Below are positions 24,843 to 31,743 of a stretch of DNA of 64,000 bases, piece by piece. This DNA comes from Candidatus Brevundimonas colombiensis (GTDB lineage Bacteria > Pseudomonadota > Alphaproteobacteria > Caulobacterales > Caulobacteraceae), in NCBI GenBank assembly GCA_029202665.1, contig CP119326.1, positions 496,001 to 560,000 on the forward strand, written 5' to 3'. The notes under the pieces were generated by a model. It was given only the letters and a program-made list of their open reading frames with translations. It searched no databases and was not told where the DNA came from. The first letter of the stretch is position 1. Every line of letters starts with the position of its first letter. Both the position numbers and the translations under genes were made by a program.

Positions 24843-26099
24843 GTGGGTCACGATCGACGACAACTCCTCGCCTTCGGCGTCACCCATGGCGGCAAGAGCC
24901 TTCTGTGGGCGGGCAGCGACGCGCTGTTTCTCTACACCCTCATTGCGATACTGCACGTCTCCGCACCCCTGGCCGGCACGCTCTTCATCCTCGCCTCCCT
25001 GTGCAATGCGTTGCTGGACGGCGTCTGGGGACGCGCGCTGAACGCAAGGCCGGCGCTGCAACAGATGCTTCCCGGCATCTGCGCCGCCGCCTCGGTCGTG
25101 TCCTGTTCGATGTTCGCGCTTCTGCCCTCGCTTCAGGCGGGTGCGGTGATCGCGGCCGGTCTGACGCTGTTCGCGTTCCGCTGCGCCTTCGCCATTCTGG
25201 ACGTCCCGCATAACGCGGTCGCGGCCGCTCTGGCCCGTCGACACGGCCATCTCGCCGTCGGGAGATGGCGAACCGCGATCGGCGCCGCCGCCGGGCTGAT
25301 CATCGCCGCGACCGCCATCCCCCTGCTCATGACCAACCCTGCGGGCCAGGGCTCGGCCAAGGGGCTGCTGATCGCCGTGGCGGCGCTGGCGCTCGTCATG
25401 TTGGCGCCCTTGCCCTGGCTGCTTGGCTCCGTCACACAATCACAGTCGCCTTCCAAGCCCCCTGTGCGAGTTGAGGTCAGCCCCTCTCGCCGCTGGGCGA
25501 TCGTCAGATTCTGTCTGGTCCAGATGGTCGGTTTCGCGGCCATCGCCTGCGTCGGCAAGGCCATCCTGCATCTCGACATCTCCGGCACGGGGGTCATGGC
25601 GAACGCCCTGATGCTGATCGCCGTGCTGCGTCTGGCGGCGATCTGGATATGGCCGCCGATCACGGCCCGCCTGTCTCTTTCGGCCAGTCTCGCCGTCGCC
25701 TATCTGGCCACCGGCGTCGCCGTCCTGCTTCTGCCGTTCGGGATCGAACAGGGAAACCTCGCCGCCCTTGCCGCGCTGGCGGCCTACGGCGTCGCCGTGG
25801 GCGGCGTGGTTCTGCTGGTCTGGTCGCGGTTCTCCGAGCTTCTGGCTCAACTCGACCTTGCGGCCGACCGAGGCTCAGCGGCCTATGGCTACAGCCTGTT
25901 CACCGCCACGACCAAGATCGCGCTCGGCCTTTCGGGGCTGATGACGGGCCTATGGATCGCCGATCACACCGCCCCCCTCGACGCCGACAGCCTGTCGCAT
26001 CTCTCGCTGGCCGTAGCGTTTCTATGTGGGGTCTGCGCGCTACTGGGCCGGTGGCGAAAACGCCCCAAAATCCTGCTGAATTCACTCGTAGCCGATTAA
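24843..26099 (+). CDS. MFS/GPH-type transporter
   Basis: This 418-residue protein has about twelve hydrophobic segments and features of MFS/GPH carriers (NALLDGVWGRALNAR, FAILDVPHNAVAAALARRHG). It lacks the longer SDRTRSRFGRRRP loop seen in the MFS at 3396. The GTG at 24843 has no strong Shine-Dalgarno, so the start is uncertain. It is divergent from the second two-TetR gene across a short gap, so that regulator probably controls it. Transport of a sugar, polyol or other product freed by the PI-PLC-like enzyme is a context-based guess. Confidence 0.8.
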   Translation: MGHDRRQLLAFGVTHGGKSLLWAGSDALFLYTLIAILHVSAPLAGTLFILASLCNALLDGVWGRALNARPALQQMLPGICAAASVVSCSMFALLPSLQAGAVIAAGLTLFAFRCAFAILDVPHNAVAAALARRHGHLAVGRWRTAIGAAAGLIIAATAIPLLMTNPAGQGSAKGLLIAVAALALVMLAPLPWLLGSVTQSQSPSKPPVRVEVSPSRRWAIVRFCLVQMVGFAAIACVGKAILHLDISGTGVMANALMLIAVLRLAAIWIWPPITARLSLSASLAVAYLATGVAVLLLPFGIEQGNLAALAALAAYGVAVGGVVLLVWSRFSELLAQLDLAADRGSAAYGYSLFTATTKIALGLSGLMTGLWIADHTAPLDADSLSHLSLAVAFLCGVCALLGRWRKRPKILLNSLVAD

Positions 26100-26273
26100 G
26101 ACCCCTCGTTCAAAACCGGCACAGCCTTCCGTGAACGCCGCCCATGCGGAAATCGCGACCGTCCGCCTTGTTCAGGCAACCGCCTGCGCCGAACGGCCGG
26201 CAGGATCAGCCAATACCAGGGAAGGGCTGTGGCAGCCTGAAGGACAGTGAATCCTAGATTTCATATCGGTGAT

Positions 26274-27026
26274 TCAAGCTGTTTCCGGAGCGATCGTAGG
26301 GGTCACGTTCGGAAAGATCTGTTCGATCCTGTCGTCGGTGACGCTGGACGGCAGATTGTAGCCGTTCACCGGCTGGGCGCGATTGACCCACAGGGCGTAG
26401 TGGAGATGGTCGGCACGGGGATCATTGGTGTTCGGATGCAGCAGGATGGTCAGCCCCAGGCTGTTCAACTGCAGCCAGGGCACCAGGACCGGCAGCAGAT
26501 CGTTTGTGAAACCGAAATAGAAAGACGGCGTCACGTGGGGTCCACGCGGCTCCAGGTTCCAGTTGCCCAGTTCGACCGGGAAACGCTCGATGGCCCAGGT
26601 CCGCAGCAGAGCCGCCTTCTCGTAAGTGTCCTCGTCGAAATAGATATGGGCGTGGTAGCTCTTGATGTCCGTATAGGCCCTGGGCAGCGTCGGCAGGGTC
26701 TCCTCACCCGGCCGGATGCCGGCCGGTCGTGTCGCCGGCTCCTTATAGGTCTCGTAGCCCCAAGGGCTGCGGCCGGTCGGCGCAGGCGGTACGGCGGCGG
26801 ATCGTCCAGCCGGGGCGGCGCCTGGTCCGGTCCGGGACAGATTTTGAGCCGGTTCCCTAGCCGGAGTCTGGCCCGGCGTTTGGGCCTTGGCCGCGCCGCC
26901 AGCAAGACCGGCGACCAGGGCGAGGCCGGAGCCGGCCAGCAGGACACGGCGTCCCGGCGACAAGAGGTCGGCCCAGTCCTGATCCGCTTGGGGGTCCGGG
27001 CGAGAGGCTGAAAAGGTCTTGTTCAT
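26274..27026 (-). CDS. Exported DOPA 4,5-dioxygenase-family protein
   Basis: This 250-residue protein has a C-terminal domain of the DOPA 4,5-dioxygenase family, whose members open catechol rings by extradiol cleavage. Seen motifs are SYHAHIYFDEDT (His125, His127), RGPHVTPSF and LLHPNTNDPRADHLHYALW (His197, His207). Unlike most family members it carries a 50-residue leader, SPGRRVLLAGSGLALVAG ending near AKAQ, which is signal-like and has a twin-arginine resembling a Tat motif. A low-complexity Pro/Ala stretch (residues 50-90) follows. Export of such an enzyme would be unusual. Its 5' neighbour is an M19 dipeptidase on the same strand, 226 bp away. The metal and substrate are not shown. Confidence 0.8.
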   Translation of the reverse strand: MNKTFSASRPDPQADQDWADLLSPGRRVLLAGSGLALVAGLAGGAAKAQTPGQTPAREPAQNLSRTGPGAAPAGRSAAVPPAPTGRSPWGYETYKEPATRPAGIRPGEETLPTLPRAYTDIKSYHAHIYFDEDTYEKAALLRTWAIERFPVELGNWNLEPRGPHVTPSFYFGFTNDLLPVLVPWLQLNSLGLTILLHPNTNDPRADHLHYALWVNRAQPVNGYNLPSSVTDDRIEQIFPNVTPTIAPETA

Positions 27027-27252
27027 CGGCGCTTTCGATCAGGCGGCATCTGTTGAAGAGCAGAGGGGACGCGTGGCGCATCCCGGTTTGATGGTCACCC
27101 GGTCACGCTGCCTCAGCCGCAGGTGAGGCGACGGTTGAAGCCGAAGGCGAGAATGACGACCAGGGTCAACGCCCGTCGTGCCGAGGACGGCGCGCGACCT
27201 CTCCTGACGATAGCTGTCCAGAAGATTGTCCCAGCCCCACGCCCACCCGTCA

Positions 27253-28497
27253 TCAGGTGCGACGAGCGGCCTCCGCAGCACGAAGCACCCGCAGGAAATT
27301 GCCGCCCCAGATGGCGTTGATCTGAGCAGGCGTATAGCCACGCTTCAACAGCTCACGCGTGACGGCGGGCGCATCCGCCGCGCTGTCGAAACCGATGACG
27401 CCCGCCCCGTGATTGAAGTCGGTCCCGACCCCGACGTGCTCCCACCCGATCCGCTTGGCGACATAATCGAGCTGATCGGCATAGTCGCTGACGGTCGCCT
27501 TAGGCAGCAGCGGCGCCAAGGCGTCGAGGAAGGCCTGCTGTCTTTCGCCCAATCCGGCATAGCCGTCTGTCGCCGTGGCGAAGTTCTGCGCCAGGCCGTA
27601 TTGGGCGCGCACCGCGCCGATACGGTCCCTCGCCGCTGCGTCCGGTTCGACCAAATAGGCGTTAAAAGGCGTCAGCTGAACGATACCGCCGTTCGCCTTG
27701 ATGGCGTCAAGCTCCGCATCGGTCAGATTGCGCGTGTTTTCGATCCGGGCGCGGGCGTTCGAATGGGTCGCCGCGACCGGCGCGCGCGTCAAAGCCAGCG
27801 TCTGGGCCAGGGCCTCACTGGACAGCTGCGAGACATCTATCAGGACGCCGAGGTCGTTCAGTCTGGCCACAGCCTGCCGTCCTATGGGGGAAAGGCCGTG
27901 ATGTTCGGCGACTGGCGTATCGATCGGGCGCGACGAGTCGGAAAATGCGTTGTGCCCCGCATGGTTGAAGGCGAACACCCGCACGCCTTCGCGATAGAAG
28001 ACGTCGATCTGGCTCAAGTCCGCGCCGATCGAACGCGCATTCTGGAATCCGATCAGAACAGCGACCCGGCCCTCGCCAACCAGACGTTCGACATCGTCAG
28101 CACTCAAGGCCAGTCCGATCCGCTGTGGGTTGGACGCCACGAACGCCTTGATCGCCGCCAGCTTGGCGTCAGCTTGCGCGCGCGCTTCTCGCACGCCCGC
28201 CGCATCCCCGGGCCCTGGCCCGACCGCCACGGACAGCACGATGGCGTCCACGCCGCCGCGCGTCAGATGGTCGAGGTCGACACGCGACCCTCCGTTGGGC
28301 AGCCAATACCGCTGCGGCGTCGATGGCAGCAGGACATCGGCATGCCCGTCCAAAACGAGCGCGGATCGGTGCACCGCAGCCGGATCGAGATCCTGGTTCT
28401 GCGTCTGGGCTTGAGCCTGAATAGACCCAAACCCAGCGCCCCAAAGCGCCAACGCGCTGGCGCCTGCTGCGATTAGTCGTGATTGTCGTCCGGCCAT
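27253..28497 (-). CDS. M19 membrane dipeptidase homologue with two changed metal ligands
   Basis: This 414-residue exported protein belongs to the M19 renal dipeptidase family. A signal peptide (RLIAAGASALALWGAGFG, cleavage near IQAQA) precedes the barrel. The first metal pair His52-Asp54 (DGHAD), His245 (ATHSNARA) and Asp360 (GVGTDF) are kept. The bridging glutamate is Gln152 (GFQNA), a change also found in some M19 branches, and the zinc histidine of the DxSH motif is Gln224 (DVSQLS). Codons CAG confirm both. It may have one metal, altered specificity or no peptidase activity. A LysR-type-looking inverted repeat lies 85 bp upstream, and the LysR gene ends 205 bp upstream. Confidence 0.88.
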   Translation of the reverse strand: MAGRQSRLIAAGASALALWGAGFGSIQAQAQTQNQDLDPAAVHRSALVLDGHADVLLPSTPQRYWLPNGGSRVDLDHLTRGGVDAIVLSVAVGPGPGDAAGVREARAQADAKLAAIKAFVASNPQRIGLALSADDVERLVGEGRVAVLIGFQNARSIGADLSQIDVFYREGVRVFAFNHAGHNAFSDSSRPIDTPVAEHHGLSPIGRQAVARLNDLGVLIDVSQLSSEALAQTLALTRAPVAATHSNARARIENTRNLTDAELDAIKANGGIVQLTPFNAYLVEPDAAARDRIGAVRAQYGLAQNFATATDGYAGLGERQQAFLDALAPLLPKATVSDYADQLDYVAKRIGWEHVGVGTDFNHGAGVIGFDSAADAPAVTRELLKRGYTPAQINAIWGGNFLRVLRAAEAARRT

Positions 28498-28581
28498 GCC
28501 GCCCTCCTGCGAACTCGGTTCGATGAAGAACGGTAGACTGAAGAGTCCGCGCCCCGCGCCCTAGAAGGGTAGGGCCGCGTT

Positions 28582-28594
28582 TTAGAATTTCTAT
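28582..28594. promoter_or_regulatory. LysR-type-looking inverted repeat before M19 gene
   Basis: TTAGAATTTCTAT contains the perfect inverted repeat TAGAA-T-TTCTA. It lies 85 bp upstream of the M19 start at 28497, in the promoter gap. Related repeats occur at 30679-30692 before the cysteine-synthase gene and 31612-31624 before a TonB receptor, so the LysR protein at 28702 may bind all three (inference). Confidence 0.45.
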
Positions 28595-28701
28595 TCAGAA
28601 CTCCGCCTTTGGACGCGGTGGCTCGACACCCGAGGCGTCGGATCGGCGATTACCTTCGACCCCGGGCCATCAGGCGCCCCGACCAAACGGGGCATCAATG
28701 A

Positions 28702-29643
28702 TCAGAGTTCGTCGGCGACGATGCCGTCAGCCGCCGCCTCGGCGCGCAGCCAGGCCACGAAAGCCTGCGCGGCGGGGCGCAGGCTTCCACGACGAGTGAT
28801 CAGCCTGTAGGCGTTATCGGTGGCGAGATAGCCGTCGCCGAACGGCGCGACCAGCCGCCCGGCCGCCAATTCCTGCGCCACGAAGGCGCGCGGGGCCAAG
28901 GCCACGCCCCGTCCGTGGATCGCGTCCTCAATGACGAAGGCGGTCTGGTCGAAACGCGCGCCGAGGCGAGCGTCAATACCCTCGAGCTTGCGCGAGGCGA
29001 GCCAGGCCAGCCAGTCCGGTCGCGGCTCCTCCATCTGACTGGGCGTCACATGGATCAGGCTGTGGTGCGCCAGATCAGCCGGCGTCTTCAGCGGGTGAGC
29101 GCCGGACAACAGCTCCGGGCTGCAGATCGGGATGACGCCGGCTTCTATCAACACCTCGCTGCGCACCCCGGGGTAATCACCCTGGCCGTAACGGACGGCG
29201 ACGTCGGCGCGACCGCCCGCCACGTCTGCGAGTTTCATGTCCGCCGAAATCCAGGTTTCGATCTCGGGATGCAGAGCATAAAATCTGGACATTCGCGGCA
29301 CCAGCCAGCGCACGGCGAAGGACGGCGGCACGCTGACCGACAGCGACTGTCTCGCGGAAAGTCCATAGATGACGTCCGCCGCCAGCTTCAGATGGTCAAA
29401 GGCCTCGCGCACGACCGGTCTAAGCCTCGACCCGAGATCAGTGAGCGACAGCCCCCCACCTTCGCGCATCATCAGTGGGCCGCCGGCATGATCCTCCAGA
29501 AGCCGAATCTGCTGGCTGACGGCGCCCGGCGTGACATTCAGCTCTTTGGCCGCCTGTGTGATGCTTGACAGGCGCGCGACGGCTTCGAAGGCTTTCAACG
29601 CATTCAACGGAGGCAGTCTGCGCCCTTCGACGTCCTGGCTCAT
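28702..29643 (-). CDS. LysR-family regulator (GcvA-like)
   Basis: This 313-residue transcription factor has the LysR helix-turn-helix near residues 8-65 (LNALKAFEAVARLSSITQAA, KELNVTPGAVSQQIRLLEDH) and a GcvA-type PBP2 substrate domain. ATG 29643 is preferred because it overlaps the stop of the cysteine-synthase gene as ATGA, showing translational coupling; an ATG at 29658 would lie inside that gene. It is the last gene of a two-gene operon. Candidate targets are its own operon and the neighbouring M19 and TonB-receptor promoters, where similar inverted repeats are seen. Confidence 0.9.
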   Translation of the reverse strand: MSQDVEGRRLPPLNALKAFEAVARLSSITQAAKELNVTPGAVSQQIRLLEDHAGGPLMMREGGGLSLTDLGSRLRPVVREAFDHLKLAADVIYGLSARQSLSVSVPPSFAVRWLVPRMSRFYALHPEIETWISADMKLADVAGGRADVAVRYGQGDYPGVRSEVLIEAGVIPICSPELLSGAHPLKTPADLAHHSLIHVTPSQMEEPRPDWLAWLASRKLEGIDARLGARFDQTAFVIEDAIHGRGVALAPRAFVAQELAAGRLVAPFGDGYLATDNAYRLITRRGSLRPAAQAFVAWLRAEAAADGIVADEL

Positions 29644-30647
29644 GCGGGCTCCATCCATGACGGAACCGCCAACCCGCGCGTGCGCAGGAAGGCGGGATTA
29701 TAGATCTTGCCGGCGTAGCGCTGTCCGGGATCACACAGGACGATCACCACGGTCTTGCCCGGCCCGAGCACGCGCGCCATCCGCAGGGCGCCGGCGATGT
29801 TGAAACCGCTGGACGGGCCGAGCGCGAGTCCCTCGTCGCGCGCCAGATCGAAAAGGATCTGAAGCGCCTCGCCATCCTCGATCCGCCAGGCGTGGTCCAC
29901 CTCCAAACCTTCGAGATTGCCGGTAATGCGATTGACCCCGATCCCCTCGGCGACCGAACGACCTTCGGACTCGAGCACCCCGCGCGTGTACCAGGCATGC
30001 AAGGCTGCGCCCGGCGGATCCGCCAGGCCGATTGCGATCCCGGGATTGCGCTCTCGCAGATAGGTCGAGACCCCCGAAAGGGTGCCTCCGGTGCCGGCGG
30101 CGCAGACAAATCCGTCGATTCGGCCGCCTGTCTGCTCCCAGATTTCACGTCCGGTCGTCTCGTAATGGGTCTGGCGATTGGCCGGATTGTCGAACTGGTC
30201 GGCGTAGAAGGCGCCATTCGGCTCGCTGGCGTTCAGTTGCTCGGCCAGCCGACGCGAGAAGTGGATGAAATGATTGGGACTGGAGAAGGGCGCCGGATCC
30301 ACCTCAACCAGGCGCGCGCCATGCATGCGCACCGCCTGTTTCTTTTCCTCCGTCTGGCTGCGCGGCATGACGATGAAGACGGGATGCCCCAGGGCGGCGC
30401 CGACGATGGCCAAGCCGATCCCGGTATTGCCTGCCGTTCCTTCGACGATAGCGCCCCCGGGCCTGAGCGCGCCTGAGGAGCGGGCCGCCGTGATCAAGCC
30501 GAGCGCCGTACGGTCCTTGACCGACTGGCCCGCATTGAGAAACTCCGCTTTGCCATAAACATCGCAACCCGTCGCCGCCGAGGCGGCACGGAGCCGGACC
30601 AGCGGCGTGTCCCCGATCAGGGATAGAATGTCGACGGCGGTACGCAT
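29640..30647 (-). CDS. Cysteine synthase-family PLP enzyme (CysK homologue)
   Basis: This 335-residue cytoplasmic fold-type II PLP enzyme is predicted to make cysteine or a related beta-substituted alanine from an activated serine. The PLP lysine motif is NAGQSVKDRTALG, the phosphate loop region EGTAGNTGIGLA (where classical CysK has EPTSGNTG), then IVMPRSQTEEKKQAVRMHGA and FVCAAGTGGTLSGVSTYL with the conserved glycine-rich loop. It belongs to the EGTAGNTG branch common in alphaproteobacteria. It is translationally coupled by ATGA to a LysR gene and lies beside two M19 dipeptidases and a TonB receptor, so it may use sulfur compounds taken in by that locus. The exact substrate is not certain. 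Confidence 0.88.
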   Translation of the reverse strand: MRTAVDILSLIGDTPLVRLRAASAATGCDVYGKAEFLNAGQSVKDRTALGLITAARSSGALRPGGAIVEGTAGNTGIGLAIVGAALGHPVFIVMPRSQTEEKKQAVRMHGARLVEVDPAPFSSPNHFIHFSRRLAEQLNASEPNGAFYADQFDNPANRQTHYETTGREIWEQTGGRIDGFVCAAGTGGTLSGVSTYLRERNPGIAIGLADPPGAALHAWYTRGVLESEGRSVAEGIGVNRITGNLEGLEVDHAWRIEDGEALQILFDLARDEGLALGPSSGFNIAGALRMARVLGPGKTVVIVLCDPGQRYAGKIYNPAFLRTRGLAVPSWMEPA

Positions 30648-30964
30648 CAGGAATCCATTTCTAAGGCTTCCCGACGTGTAGAAATACTTCTCGCCCTTGA
30701 GAACCCCTCACGACATTATCGGAATTATTGTCGCAGCTGAGAGAGATTTTCTCCAAGCTGTCCATTCCTGGAAATAAGGCCGCGCCCGGGGATAACAGAC
30801 GCGGCCTCAAGTGCGAGAATGAGCGTCTCTTCACGCCCACGCCTTGTCCCTAACGCGAACTTTCCATCGGTTCTCGCCAGAACGGTTGAGTGCGGGGACA
30901 GCTTTTCTTCTCTCCCTCGACCCCGCACGGCGTTCGACCCAGGATGGCGCCTGGGCGTCGCGGG
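30648..30964. other. Intergenic region with a LysR-type-looking repeat and a hairpin
   Basis: This 317-bp gap lies between the cysteine-synthase start and the DUF3088 stop; short frames inside it show no convincing protein. It contains TAGAAATACTTCTC (30679-30692), an imperfect inverted repeat upstream of the cysteine-synthase gene, and AGGCCGCG/CGCGGCCT arms at 30777-30784 and 30800-30807, which may form a terminator for the leftward DUF3088 transcript. Confidence 0.6.
30772..30807 (-). terminator. Possible terminator of DUF3088 gene
   Basis: AGGCCGCG and CGCGGCCT form an 8-bp stem with a 15-base loop. On the minus strand the stem is followed by TATTT, a weak U-tract. It lies about 160 bp after the DUF3088 stop. 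Confidence 0.45.
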
Positions 30965-31327
30965 TCAGGGATGGGGCGGCGCCACCCCGTAGAGCTCCAC
31001 CAGACACGCGATCACGGCGCCGGCGCCTGCGACCGAGCGACGCCCCGCGAAACTCGGCCCCGGCTGTTCGGTGGCGACGCCGGGCGCCAGCACGAGCCGA
31101 GGCAGGGTCTGGTTCTCCTCACCCGCCAGGGCCGCAACCGCGCGACGGGGGCGTTCGAAGCCGACCCTATGCACGGCGATCGTCGCCTCAAGATGCGGAT
31201 AGGACCGCAGCACCCCCTCCAGCAAGGCGGAGTAGCGGTCAAAATAGACCGCGCCAGGAAAGGCCGGATCCTCGAACCCCGGCTTGAGCAAAAAGAGGTC
31301 GGCACGCGCGGGGGATGCGTCTGTCAT
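30965..31327 (-). CDS. DUF3088-family protein
   Basis: This 120-residue protein matches the remembered DUF3088 pattern: DLFLLKPGFEDPAFPGAVYF at residues 10-29, SALLEGVLRSYPHLEATI, and GEENQTLPRLVL near residues 70-82. The function of the family is unknown. In the usual pattern a Cys-x-x-Cys type segment follows the YF pair, but here it reads YFDRYSALLEGVL without cysteines; this comparison is from memory. The gene faces away from the TonB receptor across a 416-bp gap. It could belong to the neighbouring cysteine-synthase/peptidase locus or be an unrelated neighbour. Confidence 0.7.
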   Translation of the reverse strand: MTDASPARADLFLLKPGFEDPAFPGAVYFDRYSALLEGVLRSYPHLEATIAVHRVGFERPRRAVAALAGEENQTLPRLVLAPGVATEQPGPSFAGRRSVAGAGAVIACLVELYGVAPPHP

Positions 31328-31743
31328 GGTTCACCGTCGCCAACCCGGCAACGAAGCTCAATCTCAGAAAAACTGAACGCGGCCGGTCACGATCTGATTC
31401 GCCCGCCGCGCCGGATCCGCACTTCATTGCGAAAGGGGGCGCTCCTGCCAATCCACGATGACTTTGCGCAGGCGGGATCGGTGAAGTGCAGCCGCCGCTG
31501 TTGGGTTGACTGGACCCGTGCCATCCAAAGCCGACTGCGCCTTCCCTGACGGCTGACCGGGAATCCGATGCGCCTCGCCGAATTCAAAAGGCGTCGCATC
31601 GTGATGCTGCGTTAGAATATCTAAGCAACATAACAGCATTACTCGATTGCTCATAGTCAGCAGCTTAGCCTTCCTGCCCCCTCGCAGTTGCGGGATGAAG
31701 CTGCCCTCATCGGGACAAGCACGCTCTGCGAGGGGGGATTTCA
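31328..31743. other. Divergent intergenic region before TonB receptor
   Basis: This 416-bp gap separates DUF3088 from the rightward TonB receptor. I see no convincing gene. It holds the near-perfect inverted repeat TTAGAATATCTAA at 31612-31624, 120 bp before the receptor start, and the Shine-Dalgarno GAGGGGGG just before 31744. Confidence 0.6.
31612..31624. promoter_or_regulatory. LysR-type-looking inverted repeat before TonB receptor
   Basis: TTAGAATATCTAA has perfect 5-bp arms TTAGA and TCTAA around ATA. It resembles the repeat before the M19 gene (28582-28594) and may be a LysR target. Confidence 0.45.

Noticed and set aside
30725..30928. 67-codon minus-strand frame between cysteine synthase and DUF3088
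   Set aside because: It covers a likely terminator hairpin, has no Shine-Dalgarno and no protein-like features.
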